A stretch of 64,000 nucleotides of DNA from Pedobacter sp. Leaf216 (GCF_001421515.1 NZ_LMKM01000014.1:1-64000); one strand, 5' to 3'; counted from the first letter of the stretch, positions 35,203-44,262 are shown. Notes: generated from the sequence alone by a model not told the origin. Program-made: numbers and translations.

Positions 35203-38200
35203 TTAGAATGAGGCCAGCAATGAAACAGTTAAACTTCTGGCAAATGGGTAACTCGTTCCCCGCTCCATTTCTATGCTGGAGGTTCTGAAAATATCGTTCA
35301 TAGTCAGAGCAGTACGGAGATTTTGGAAGCCAAACTTTTTGATCATTTCCCTTTTAAAATCATACGAAAGATAAATGGAACGTAATTCCATCAGATTATC
35401 TTTTTGAACAAATCTTGAGGATACATTTGTAATGGACAAATCAGCTATATTTTTAAAAAAAGTCTGGTCTCCAGGTTTAATCCATCGTTCGTTTAATACC
35501 CTGCTATCCACATTAAAACGTGGATCTGCATTCTCAATCCGGTCTACCAATGTTTGATTGTAGGTATATCCTCCGAAACGATAATAAAAGCTTAAGCTTA
35601 GCATAAAACTCTTGTAACCAATATTTGCAGAAACATTACCCTCGGCTTTAGGTGCCCCATCTGCAACAGGCATAATGTCTTTTACGTCCCAGTCATAGGT
35701 AATTGACCCATCTTTTTTCACAAAAATTTCTTTTCCGGTTTGAGGATCAATACCTAATGATCTAACTGCATATATAGAAGAGAGGGATTGGCCTTCATTA
35801 TAGCGCAATAAAGGTGTAGATTGTGCTTTTTTATCAGGGTTCGTCTGATATTGGTCAATTTTATCATTTAAAGTTTTTAACGAATTGGAAAGTTTTACTA
35901 AAGTATTTACGTTATGTGCTAAATTTCCAGTAATGTTGATATTGAAATCCTGTGATCGATAAGCATTAGCAGTTAAATAAAGTTCATAGCCTTCGTTTGC
36001 CATATCGCCGAGGTTTTCCTTATATGTAGTAAACCCAGTTGATGGAGAAAGATCAATATCTGTAATTAAACCTTTGGTCAACTTATAATAGTAACGTGGA
36101 GATATTACAAAGCGGTCCTGAAACAGGCCTAAATCGATGCCAACATCATAAGTTTTTGTTTTTTGCCACTGCAGGTTGCTGTTGCCGTAACCTAATACTT
36201 GCGCACCCAAACCGGTAGAATACCAGTTTGATGGATCATATTGATAAATTGAGCGTGATAAATAGGCCGGAAATGATACCGAACCTACAATACCTGTACT
36301 GGCCTTTAATCTCAGCTGACTGATTACTTTAGAATCTGCAAGAAAAGCCTCACGATGCATATTCCAACCTATACCTGTTGACCAAAAAGGCGCAAAGCGT
36401 TTATTTGAGCCAAAGGCTGATGAACCTTCATAACGGAAGGAAGCATCTAAAAGATATTTATTTTTAAAGGAGTAATTGCCTGAAAAGAAAGCACCAGCCA
36501 ATCGATTTTCTGAAACGTTGCCCCCTGGTGCCGAATTTTCCTTATAAATACGTGCGAAACCAATATTTGTAAAACGATCGTTAGAGAAACCTTGAGCTTC
36601 AACCAATTTATCATCACTTCTTGAGGTTACCACATTTGTACCCAAAACCAGATTGAAGTATTGATCTCCCACCTGTTTATTGTATCCCAAAGTAGCTTTC
36701 CCATCAACAGCCAAACGATCACTTTCTACAAGAGTATAAGATCCTTTATTATTCAATTTATCTGCTGCATACTCGAAAAACACATTACTTAAGGGCGAAA
36801 CAAATTTATCACCAGTGGTTTTGCTCTTATTTAAACTAATCTGACTTTTGAAGGTTAAACTAGGGCTCAATTTCCAATCCACAGAAAAGGCATCAATAAC
36901 TTCCAAATTTGATGATTTATCAAAGCTGGCTAAGTTACCTTCGTAAAGTGGATTAAATACGTATCTCGGTTTAATCTGTGGCCCGTTGTTACCGTCGTGT
37001 GTATCCACTTGCCAGGTGGCAAGTTCCTGAATCATATCTCCGTTTGCATTTGTTTTAGGATAGTAAGGATTCATACGTACATAGGTAGAAAAGTCGCCAT
37101 ATGGAGAGTTGTTACCATCTACCTGTGTAATGGTAACCTCGTTCCGGAAAAGCAACTTTGATGTTGGATTGTAAGTAAAGTTCATTCCTCCGCTATATCG
37201 GTTACGATCTGATTTCAACATTACTCCAGGAGTAGTTTCATAACGAAGATCTACCCCATATCTGAATTTCTGATCCCCCCCCTGTACATAAAGGGAATGT
37301 TTTTGCCGATAGGCATTCCTTAGTGCCTGCGATAACCAATAAGTATCTACCCCACTCGCTACATTTTTTAACCTGGCAAAATATTCTGCATCCAATTGAT
37401 CTTGATTATAGCCCGCATTATTACTGGCATCATATAAGCCTGCTAATTTTTCGTAGTTAAGTTTATCGCTGGCGTTTAAAACATGATAGTCGGTTAAATC
37501 AGGAGCATTTACAGTAAGTTCATAGTTATAGGAAAGCTGTAATTTTCCGGCTACGGGTGCTTTAGTCGTAATAACGATTACTCCATTAGCGGCCCTAGAT
37601 CCATAAACTGCCGTTGCGGCAGCATCTTTTAATAACGTTACCGATTCTATTCTATTAATATCAAGATCAGTTACCTTTTGCAGCGTAACTTCAAAACCAT
37701 CCAACATAAAGGCCGGAAGATTGTAATTACTGGAAAGATTATTCCGATCTAGTATGTTTTCCGTATCCTCTATAGATGGAAGCGCAGTTGCACCCCTTAC
37801 ATTAATTTTTGGCAAAGCATTTGGATCTGAACCAAATAAATTATTATCCAAAACCTTGAATGATGGATCAAAACTCTGGATACTTTTCAATAAATTTTGT
37901 GGATTGTTTTTCTTTAAATCTTCGCCTTTGATAGTAATCGCATTACCGGTGTAATTATCCTTTTTAATGGTTTGATAACCCGTAACCACCACATCGTTCA
38001 TCTGTGTTAATTTAGGGCTAAGCTTAATGTTAAACGTTTTACCGCTTATGACTTTTTCTTCTAATACATCGTAACCTACATAACTGAAAACCAAAATACT
38101 GCCTTCATCAACATTAACCTTAAACTCACCCTTATCGTTTGTTAGGCCAACACTTGCTCCATTTTTAACAGAAACATTTACACCAGGAATTGTTTCGCCA

Positions 38201-38634
38201 GTGGCTTTATCAGTAACTACACCCTTTACTTCAACTTTTACGGCTGCACGTACTGCAACAGCTGGTAAATTTTCCTTGCCGCTAATTACGATGGTTTTGT
38301 TTACGATATTGTAACTCAGGTTCTGATCCTTTAAAGTGGTATTAAGTGCTTCCACTAACGAAGCCTTAATCAGCTCAACAGTAACATCAGGTTTATCTTC
38401 CAAAACCTGGCCTTTGTAGAAAAAGAAATAACCCGTTTGCTTTTTAATCTCTTTGAAAACCTTTTTTAACGAAGTTTTTCTCCGGGATATGGTAACGGTT
38501 TGAGAAAAAGTGGCTGCCGACACATGTAAGGCACCAACAAGTAATAAGATTGTAGTCAATTTCATGACCAATAAAAATTTAATCTTTACCCTCCGCACTT
38601 CGCATGCGGGGTTGTAAAGGGTAGTTAATTTCAT
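35203..38634 (-). CDS. SusC-type TonB-dependent transducer-transporter with STN domain
   Basis: A transporter of about 1,143 residues. The chosen start (38634) gives the long two-part leader usual in Pedobacter (MKLTTLYNPACEVRR...LLVMKLTTILLL). After cleavage near SAATFSQ comes an STN domain (SLKKVFKEIKKQTGYFFFYKG...IVNKTIVISG), which relays ligand binding to FecR. Then come a carboxypeptidase-like domain (VKGVVTDKATGETIPGVNVSV), TonB box DVVVTGYQTIKKDN, plug (VTLLKDAAATAVYGSRAANGVIVI) and barrel. Together with the sigma and FecR genes it forms a surface-signalling circuit in which the imported ligand should switch on its own operon. Confidence 0.94.
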   Translation of the reverse strand: MKLTTLYNPACEVRRVKIKFLLVMKLTTILLLVGALHVSAATFSQTVTISRRKTSLKKVFKEIKKQTGYFFFYKGQVLEDKPDVTVELIKASLVEALNTTLKDQNLSYNIVNKTIVISGKENLPAVAVRAAVKVEVKGVVTDKATGETIPGVNVSVKNGASVGLTNDKGEFKVNVDEGSILVFSYVGYDVLEEKVISGKTFNIKLSPKLTQMNDVVVTGYQTIKKDNYTGNAITIKGEDLKKNNPQNLLKSIQSFDPSFKVLDNNLFGSDPNALPKINVRGATALPSIEDTENILDRNNLSSNYNLPAFMLDGFEVTLQKVTDLDINRIESVTLLKDAAATAVYGSRAANGVIVITTKAPVAGKLQLSYNYELTVNAPDLTDYHVLNASDKLNYEKLAGLYDASNNAGYNQDQLDAEYFARLKNVASGVDTYWLSQALRNAYRQKHSLYVQGGDQKFRYGVDLRYETTPGVMLKSDRNRYSGGMNFTYNPTSKLLFRNEVTITQVDGNNSPYGDFSTYVRMNPYYPKTNANGDMIQELATWQVDTHDGNNGPQIKPRYVFNPLYEGNLASFDKSSNLEVIDAFSVDWKLSPSLTFKSQISLNKSKTTGDKFVSPLSNVFFEYAADKLNNKGSYTLVESDRLAVDGKATLGYNKQVGDQYFNLVLGTNVVTSRSDDKLVEAQGFSNDRFTNIGFARIYKENSAPGGNVSENRLAGAFFSGNYSFKNKYLLDASFRYEGSSAFGSNKRFAPFWSTGIGWNMHREAFLADSKVISQLRLKASTGIVGSVSFPAYLSRSIYQYDPSNWYSTGLGAQVLGYGNSNLQWQKTKTYDVGIDLGLFQDRFVISPRYYYKLTKGLITDIDLSPSTGFTTYKENLGDMANEGYELYLTANAYRSQDFNINITGNLAHNVNTLVKLSNSLKTLNDKIDQYQTNPDKKAQSTPLLRYNEGQSLSSIYAVRSLGIDPQTGKEIFVKKDGSITYDWDVKDIMPVADGAPKAEGNVSANIGYKSFMLSLSFYYRFGGYTYNQTLVDRIENADPRFNVDSRVLNERWIKPGDQTFFKNIADLSITNVSSRFVQKDNLMELRSIYLSYDFKREMIKKFGFQNLRTALTMNDIFRTSSIEMERGTSYPFARSLTVSLLASF

Positions 38635-38840
38635 ACCTTTGTAATGAATGAGGTTAAAAAATAGCAGCTGGGTTCGAAGCAAGCTGCTTGTCCAAATTTC
38701 TACCGGAAGCGTTGTCGCGCTTTCGGTTTGTATTAAAGGTATAATGCTAAATTTCTGGTAGTTTTTTCATCATAAAGTTTAGTTAGTTTGTAAATTGGTT
38801 GGTTGATTTTCTTGGCTGTTTATAGAAAAGCCCTTCTTAT

Positions 38841-39959
38841 TTAATTTCCTGATACCGTAAGTACTTTGCCCTTTACCTCAATATGCACGTGGTTAAGCTC
38901 CAATATTTTAAAAACCTCGGCCAGGTTGCTATTCCTTGGTATCTCTCCCACATATTTTTCAGGCGCAATTTTGCCCTGGTAAACCACATCTACATCATAC
39001 CAGCGCGAAATCTGACGCATAACACTCTGTAAATCATCATTATCGAACGAAAAAATATTATTTTTCCAGGCCATTTCCTTATCTGTATCCACTTGCGCAT
39101 TAAGCGTTAACTTTGCGCTGTTTGGAAAAAATTGCGATTGCTCTCCAGGATGTAAATTTACTATACCTGTAGCCGCACTCACTTTTACCGCACCTTCTAA
39201 TAAGGTAGTTTTTATGGTCGATTCATCCCCATAAGCGTTAATATTGAAATGTGTTCCTAGAACTTCTACCGTTTGTGCATCTGTTTTAACCCTGAAAGGA
39301 CGTGTATGATCTTTTGAAACCTCGAAATATGCTTCACCACTTAACGATACCACCCTTTCGTTTTTAGCAAAGGCATAAGGATAAGTAAGTTTTGTGGCAG
39401 CATTAAGCCATACTTTTGTACCATCAGGCAAGGTTACCTCGTATTGCCCGCCACGAGGTGTGCTAATTGTATTTGCCCCTGCAGTGGATGCGTTTGGATT
39501 TTCTTTAATAATGTATTCGAGCTGACCATTTTTAGCCTTACGGATAATGATACCATTCTGATTGGCAATCTGACCATTTTTGGCATCGTCCAAATCAACA
39601 ACAGTACCATCTGCCAGTGTTAACATAGCTTTTTGACCGCCAGGCTGAATATCTTTCAGTTCCGTTTTGGCCACTAAAGGCGCGTCCTTATGCTGAATGA
39701 AATAAAAAGTTCCAATAGCAAAGCATAAAACAATACTTGCTGCAATGGCAACATTTTTGAACGTAATTAACTTTAATGCCTTAGGGCGTGGATTTAAACT
39801 ATTCCAAACTTCTGCTTTACTGTTTTCAATGGTTGTATGTGCCGGAGCAACAGCTTCATTACGCAGTTGGAGATACCAATCTTCTACCACAGCAATTTCT
39901 TCTGCTGTACAGTTGCCCATAAGATATTTATCTAAAAGCTTTTTTGCGTTTTTCTCCAT
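38841..39959 (-). CDS. FecR-family anti-sigma factor
   Basis: A 372-residue single-pass membrane regulator. Residues 1-60 form the cytoplasmic sigma-binding part (KKLLDKYLMGNCTAEEIAVVEDWY). A transmembrane helix lies near 66-86 (IAASIVLCFAIGTFYFI). The periplasmic FecR domain carries ISTPRGGQYEVTLPDGTKVWLNAATKL and RPFRVKTDAQTVEVLGTHFNINAYG. The C-terminal part (LQSVMRQISRWYDVDVVYQGK) is the STN-like segment that contacts the transporter. The gene lies between sigma and SusC, the standard order. Confidence 0.95.
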   Translation of the reverse strand: MEKNAKKLLDKYLMGNCTAEEIAVVEDWYLQLRNEAVAPAHTTIENSKAEVWNSLNPRPKALKLITFKNVAIAASIVLCFAIGTFYFIQHKDAPLVAKTELKDIQPGGQKAMLTLADGTVVDLDDAKNGQIANQNGIIIRKAKNGQLEYIIKENPNASTAGANTISTPRGGQYEVTLPDGTKVWLNAATKLTYPYAFAKNERVVSLSGEAYFEVSKDHTRPFRVKTDAQTVEVLGTHFNINAYGDESTIKTTLLEGAVKVSAATGIVNLHPGEQSQFFPNSAKLTLNAQVDTDKEMAWKNNIFSFDNDDLQSVMRQISRWYDVDVVYQGKIAPEKYVGEIPRNSNLAEVFKILELNHVHIEVKGKVLTVSGN

Positions 39960-40105
39960 TAAAAAAGAAATCTAGTTTGGTTGATTATTGTATATACGGC
40001 GAAGCCATAACGCTGGGGGTAGGCGAAAATCATTTTTATTTATAAATAATTTGATTTTACTCTTTTTTGTAGAAAAAACAGCACTATGATAAGGAAGTAT
40101 TATAG

Positions 40106-40690
40106 CTATCGGTATGTTTTAAACAGTAAAGCAACGTAAACAACCAGTCCTAACCTGGTTTTAAGAATTCTCAATGCATTTTTAACCTGAGTTTTAACAG
40201 TTAACTCCGAAAGCCCTAATTGAATAGCAATTTCTTTATGCGATTTATTCTCTTTTCTACTTAAAATAAATATTTCGCGCATTTTTGGCGGTAAAGCATC
40301 AATTTCTTTCTCGATTAATAAAGCCATTTGTTTTTCGCGAACAAGATAATCCGTCAAAACATGGTCCTGATCGATATAATCCTGTAAAGAATCGACATAT
40401 TTATTTTCTACCTTTTGATGGGCAAACACATCTAAAACCCTATTGCGGACGGCAGTATATAAATAGGCGGATAAATTACCGTCGGGTGCTACCTGCATGC
40501 GTTTTACCCAAAGCGACTCGAATAACTGATGGAGCACATCCTTCGCTTCTTCTTCGTCGTTTAACCGTTTGCTGGCATGAATAAAAAGAAGCCCATAAAA
40601 GCGGTTGTAGATTTCGGTAAATGCCAGTTCATCACCTTGAGTTAACAAGAATGCCAATTCGCTGTCAGAATATGAACTGTAAATACGCAT
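40106..40690 (-). CDS. ECF RNA polymerase sigma factor (FecI/SigW-like)
   Basis: A 194-residue sigma factor. Region 2 (ELAFTEIYNRFYGLLFIHASKRLNDEEEAKDVLHQLFESLW) and region 4 (LPPKMREIFILSRKENKSHKEIAIQLGLSELTVKTQVKNAL) are clear. The start at 40690 (MRIYSSYSDSEL) is favoured over a start 30 bases upstream, because a TAnnTTTG promoter element lies at 40701-40708. The protein should be held by the FecR next to it and released when the STN SusC binds ligand, driving the SusCD operon. Confidence 0.93.
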   Translation of the reverse strand: MRIYSSYSDSELAFLLTQGDELAFTEIYNRFYGLLFIHASKRLNDEEEAKDVLHQLFESLWVKRMQVAPDGNLSAYLYTAVRNRVLDVFAHQKVENKYVDSLQDYIDQDHVLTDYLVREKQMALLIEKEIDALPPKMREIFILSRKENKSHKEIAIQLGLSELTVKTQVKNALRILKTRLGLVVYVALLFKTYR

Positions 40691-40700
40691 AGGGATAACA

Positions 40701-40708
40701 CAAAGATA
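40701..40708 (-). promoter_or_regulatory. -7 promoter element (TATCTTTG) of the sigma gene
   Basis: On the minus strand TATCTTTG matches TAnnTTTG ten bases before the sigma ATG, so the mRNA would have almost no leader. No clear -33 TTG is found at standard spacing. Confidence 0.45.
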
Positions 40709-40720
40709 ATATAAATACAA

Positions 40721-41329
40721 TCGGTTTCATTGCGTTATTTGGGGCTTATCTTACTTATATCTTGATATTTGCAAATTTCAATAAGAAATATGTAGAATAT
40801 CCGGTGAAATAATTAAGTTCTACAGTTATTAGTGCTTTTGTAATTGGAATAAGTCTATAAATAACTAAACACAACATTGGTATGATAAAATTACAGCCTC
40901 CGTGTTGCGTAATTCGTATTCAAATTATCCAAAAAATCAGGAATTAAAACTTTTAATGAAAAATCAAAGATATTAATGCAAAAGAAATATCCTCAACTGT
41001 TAAAGCTGCGTTTATTCTTCATAAAACCATAGTGAAGCCGAGCGGCGAATACTCAAAGAATGAACCATTGGCTTTTCAATTTTTGCCAATATCCATATCT
41101 AAAAGGAGAGTATCAATTTAGATAGGAAAGCACATTAATTAGGTATTGATAGGTAGATGTTGAGCGAGCATTATTTATGTTAAGCTTAGCCTAACAGAGG
41201 TTTCGGTTAGATTATTTTGTTTATCTGTAAAACCGAAAGCGAATATCGCTTGCAAAAAACATTTTAAGAAATTGGTTACACAGATCGGTATATTTTCGTT
41301 ATAAATCGGTTAAATTACCAGTTAGTAAC
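40721..41329. other. 609-base stretch without recognisable gene
   Basis: AT-rich, with stops in all frames and no ORF with coding character. A phrase attttcgttata at 41292-41303 resembles the direct repeats before the LytTR regulator gene at 41610-41640. Nothing else was recognised. Confidence 0.5.
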
Positions 41330-41539
41330 TTAATTTAGTACCACAATATTGGTAGCCTGACAGCCAATATTACCTCTTTTAAGGTTAAAACGCACTTTTG
41401 TACCCACCAATAATAATGGTTTAAAAATTCCTTTCAGCTGTTGATTGTCGGCATAAACCATCTCTGCACCACTTTCAAGCTCTATAAACCCGAAGCCGCG
41501 TACGGGGTTATACCATTTAATAATTCCTGTATATTTCAT
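41330..41539 (-). CDS. cold-shock-domain-like small protein
   Basis: A 69-residue protein matching the five-strand cold-shock/OB fold: GIIKWYNPVRGFGFIELESG carries the RNP1-like motif (RGFGFIE), and GTKVRFNLKRGNIGCQATNIVVL is the usual end. The RNP2 motif, normally VFVH, reads MVYAD, so nucleic-acid binding may be altered. The protein stands alone. It was probably derived from a CspA-like RNA chaperone. Confidence 0.75.
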   Translation of the reverse strand: MKYTGIIKWYNPVRGFGFIELESGAEMVYADNQQLKGIFKPLLLVGTKVRFNLKRGNIGCQATNIVVLN

Positions 41540-41589
41540 AAGACACTTTTTTACATTAATTTAGCCAGGAAAATGAAATTTTGAAACTA

Positions 41590-41670
41590 ATGAGGATAAA
41601 ACGTACTATTTTCGTTATGAAAAGGTGTAATTTCGTTATGGATGCAAAAGAACGATTAGGAGATGATTAA
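41590..41670 (+). CDS. possible 26-codon upstream ORF overlapping the LytTR regulator start
   Basis: An ATG at 41590 opens a frame of 26 codons that ends in TAA at 41668-41670, overlapping the regulator ATG (41663) by eight bases. The frame runs through both direct repeats (each encodes IFVM or NFVM). It may be a leader peptide giving translational coupling, or chance reading of regulatory DNA. I cannot decide. Confidence 0.2.
   Translation: MRIKRTIFVMKRCNFVMDAKERLGDD
41610..41640 (+). promoter_or_regulatory. direct repeat TTTCGTTATG x2, possible LytTR binding site
   Basis: Identical ten-base repeats lie at 41610-41619 and 41631-41640, 21 bases apart, exactly two helical turns. LytTR proteins such as AgrA and AlgR bind paired direct half-sites with this spacing. 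The site is directly before a LytTR-family gene, so autoregulation is likely. Confidence 0.5.
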
Positions 41671-42388
41671 GTGTATAGCCATTGATGACCAGTTAAGTTC
41701 TATAGCGGGACTTGAAAAATACATTGAAGAAACGCCAAATATGAGACTTGTAGGAAGCTATACAGATCCATTAACTGCATTAAGAGAATTGCAAAAAATA
41801 GAAACTGTGGATGTGATTTTTATGGATGTGCAGATGCCGCAAATTTCTGGTTTGGAGCTGGCAAAAGCAGTGAGATCAAAAACCCGGAAGCTAATATTCA
41901 CAACTTCGCACCAGGAATATGCTTTTGAAGCATTTGAAGCTGAAGGAGATGCCTACCTGCTAAAACCTTATGGCTATGCCAAGTTTGCACTAACCCTTAA
42001 CAGGCTTTTTGGCGAAGAAATGGAAAATGCTGAAGAGGATACCTTTTTCCTGGTAAAAAATAAAGCAGAAGACCATAAGGCGGTATTGGTGCGTTATGCG
42101 GACATTATCGCTTTCGAAAGTTTTCATAACTACATCAAAATCCACACAAAAGATAAAGTAATTATTGCTTACCTGAGTTTAAAAGATGTAAAAGAACAGC
42201 TTAGCATTAAAAAGGGATTTATACAATTACACAGGGCCTATATAATTGCAATTGAACACATTACACATATAGATGGAACACGAATAACATTATCAAACCA
42301 GACTACATTTTCTGTAGGGGATATTTATCACAACGATTTTCGTGATTTTATCTCAGAAAAACTCATTATCAGCAGCCGTAAAAAATAG
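41663..42388 (+). CDS. LytTR-family response regulator
   Basis: A 241-residue response regulator. The receiver domain (1-120) has the acidic pair in AIDDQ, phosphoacceptor Asp55 in FMDVQMP, Thr in IFTTSHQ and Lys in LLKPYG. The C-terminal LytTR DNA-binding domain (about 135-235) has AVLVRYADIIAFESFHNYIKIHT and FIQLHRAYIIAIEHITHID. It is paired with the LytS-type kinase at 42634. Such pairs in Bacteroidota usually control a few target operons near by. A direct repeat upstream may be its own binding site. Confidence 0.94.
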   Translation: MIKCIAIDDQLSSIAGLEKYIEETPNMRLVGSYTDPLTALRELQKIETVDVIFMDVQMPQISGLELAKAVRSKTRKLIFTTSHQEYAFEAFEAEGDAYLLKPYGYAKFALTLNRLFGEEMENAEEDTFFLVKNKAEDHKAVLVRYADIIAFESFHNYIKIHTKDKVIIAYLSLKDVKEQLSIKKGFIQLHRAYIIAIEHITHIDGTRITLSNQTTFSVGDIYHNDFRDFISEKLIISSRKK

Positions 42389-42400
42389 CGGCTGCTGATA
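42367..42400. terminator. bidirectional hairpin at the end of the LytTR gene
   Basis: A perfect 12-base stem (tatcagcagccg/cggctgctgata) spans the regulator stop codon (TAG at 42386-42388). On the minus strand a T-rich stretch follows, so it could also end the small minus-strand gene that stops at 42407. Confidence 0.7.
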
Positions 42401-42406
42401 GTAATA

Positions 42407-42556
42407 TTATTTGCAATGCTTTAGATTATAAATACCAGTTAATGAAGTTGTGGAGGTACCTGTAGGATCAGATGTAGTGGGATCAGATTTGATATCGAAA
42501 TAAACATTTTTTTTAAATACAAATAGTGTTCTTTTAACAATCTTCTTAGCTCTCAT
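42407..42556 (-). CDS. small Thr/Ser-rich peptide, 49 residues (function unknown)
   Basis: The frame starts MRAKKIVKRTLFVFKKNVYF with a basic leader. It continues with a Ser/Thr/Pro/Asp-rich middle (DPTTSDPTGTSTTSLTG) and ends IYNLKHCK with a single Cys. It lies opposite to and between the LytTR regulator and its kinase and ends just before a strong hairpin (42367-42400) that could terminate it. The layout (basic leader, Thr/Ser-rich core, Cys near the end) recalls precursors of ribosomally made modified peptides or secreted signal peptides, but no modification or export genes are visible in this window. Codon use looks natural. Real gene: probable; function: unknown. Confidence 0.5.
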   Translation of the reverse strand: MRAKKIVKRTLFVFKKNVYFDIKSDPTTSDPTGTSTTSLTGIYNLKHCK

Positions 42557-42633
42557 ATCATTTTTTTTTATGAAAACTAGAAGTGTAGAAGCGCTGTAAC
42601 GTTATAGATTACATATATAGTAAAGAATTCTTT

Positions 42634-43767
42634 ATGGATAGTTTAAACGCGAGGAAAAGCTCATTAGTAAACTGGCTAAGTAAATATAAAATACACCTGA
42701 TTTCATGGTGTGTATTTATATTTTGGGAAACAATTATGGTTTTTGCTTTTGCTGGAGCTGTAGGAACGTTTAGTAATTACGTTATACATTATTCATTTAA
42801 TATCTTTCTATTTTACGCACATACATGGTTGTTAGAAAAGGTAACAGCTTTCCCCAACAGTTCCTTATGGAAAATCCTACCTATTGTTGCACTTGAAATA
42901 TGCATTTATATTGGATTGATTTTTGGAATTGACCACTTACTATATGTATATACTAATATATTAACAGGGACTCTTCCAACACTTACCGTTAGAATCTTTA
43001 AACTCCTTTATAGAAGTACATATTTTATGCTCTTTTCAACTGGTTACTTCTTCATAAAACGTTACTTAAACGAAAGAGCTGAAAAAGAACGTGTTGAAAA
43101 ACAGCGTTTTAAAATGCTTATTGATAAAGAAAGAACCGATAAAGAACTTTTAATGTCTAAAAATGCTTTTTTGAAAGCACAGATCAATCCCCACCTTTTG
43201 TTTAACACCTTAGAATTTATTCACCAAAAAATAAGACAATATGATCCTGAGGATGCCCAGGTTATGGTTTATTTATCGGATATGATGCGTTTTGCCGCCA
43301 ATACAGAGCATAATGATGGTTATATAAAATTAAGTGATGAGATAGCGCAATGCCAAAACCTGATAAAGCTTCATCAGCTCACCCAAGGTCAGGTTTTTAT
43401 AGAAATGGCTTCCTCACCTGATGTACTGGATATCAAATTTATTCCATTGGTATTGTTAACGCTTCTGGAAAACATGTTTAAACATGGTAATTTGTTTGAT
43501 AGTGATAATAAAGCCACTATCGATCTGTATATGGATAACGATACCTTAAAAATTGAAAGCAGGAATTTGCCTGCATCGGTAAAAAGCAAAGTGGGTTTTG
43601 GATCAGGTTTAGATAATATCAGAACAAGATTGAATTATACCTATGGTAACCAAGCAGAAATGAATACTTATGTTGATGAAGATGGTTTTTATACTTTAAC
43701 AATAGCGATTAAAGAAAAAGCTTTACAGGAAGCATTCCCTACCAATATGGAAGCATTAACTTATTAA
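42634..43767 (+). CDS. LytS-type sensor histidine kinase (HPK7-like)
   Basis: A 377-residue membrane kinase. Four hydrophobic segments in residues 18-142 carry the sensor part; no extracellular domain is visible. A short coiled linker (ERAEKERVEKQRFKMLIDKERTDKELLMSKNAFLKAQINPHLLFNTL) holds the phosphorylated His187 in INPHLLFN. The ATPase domain follows (LVLLTLLENMFKHG, GFGSGLDNIRTRLNYTYG). It should phosphorylate the LytTR regulator 246 bases upstream. The small peptide gene in between could be its signal or its target. Confidence 0.92.
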   Translation: MDSLNARKSSLVNWLSKYKIHLISWCVFIFWETIMVFAFAGAVGTFSNYVIHYSFNIFLFYAHTWLLEKVTAFPNSSLWKILPIVALEICIYIGLIFGIDHLLYVYTNILTGTLPTLTVRIFKLLYRSTYFMLFSTGYFFIKRYLNERAEKERVEKQRFKMLIDKERTDKELLMSKNAFLKAQINPHLLFNTLEFIHQKIRQYDPEDAQVMVYLSDMMRFAANTEHNDGYIKLSDEIAQCQNLIKLHQLTQGQVFIEMASSPDVLDIKFIPLVLLTLLENMFKHGNLFDSDNKATIDLYMDNDTLKIESRNLPASVKSKVGFGSGLDNIRTRLNYTYGNQAEMNTYVDEDGFYTLTIAIKEKALQEAFPTNMEALTY

Positions 43768-43783
43768 TTCATTTTAAAAATAA

Positions 43784-44251
43784 TTATACAAACCTGTCAA
43801 TTGCAGGGGCTTTGGTTACCTCATAAAAACTGGATTTATTGAAGGAAGATACTTTGAAAACAATCTCTTCTTCCCTTCTGGCCAGCGCATGTATTCCTGG
43901 AATAAACCGTTGCTTAAAGCGTTTAATGCAAATATTTTCTTTGCAAATAACTTCATAGTTGTTTTTGCTTATAACGGTTACTTCCAAAACGTAATCCAGC
44001 CATTGTTTTTTAACTAAGCCGGGTAACCAACTAAACTGCTGCTTGCTGATGAAGTTACCCATACCGTTTATTGCCGCTTCAGAAACTTCGTTGCCCGCTA
44101 TCTGCACCCAACAATTATCTACCCGATCAATAATACCAAGTACATTATTGCCGGAGAGCACCAGCCATGGATCTTCCATGCTGGCACGGATTAACTGATA
44201 TAATGTATCTGCTAAACCTTCTTGTTTAAATACGTAATTAAGTTCGATCAT
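43784..44251 (-). CDS. uncharacterised protein co-transcribed with a receiver protein
   Basis: A 155-residue soluble protein from the start at 44251 (MIELNYVFKQEGLADTLYQLIR); the longer frame to 44353 overlaps the receiver gene by 91 bases. It has no motif I know. The pattern VLGIIDRVDNCWVQI, WLPGLVKKQWLDYVLEVTVI and a final basic/hydrophobic end (SSFYEVTKAPAIDRFV) suggests a single alpha/beta domain. It begins 11 bases after the receiver stop, so the two are probably a functional pair: receiver plus effector. Function unknown. Confidence 0.6.
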   Translation of the reverse strand: MIELNYVFKQEGLADTLYQLIRASMEDPWLVLSGNNVLGIIDRVDNCWVQIAGNEVSEAAINGMGNFISKQQFSWLPGLVKKQWLDYVLEVTVISKNNYEVICKENICIKRFKQRFIPGIHALARREEEIVFKVSSFNKSSFYEVTKAPAIDRFV

Positions 44252-44262
44252 ATGTTTTTGTA

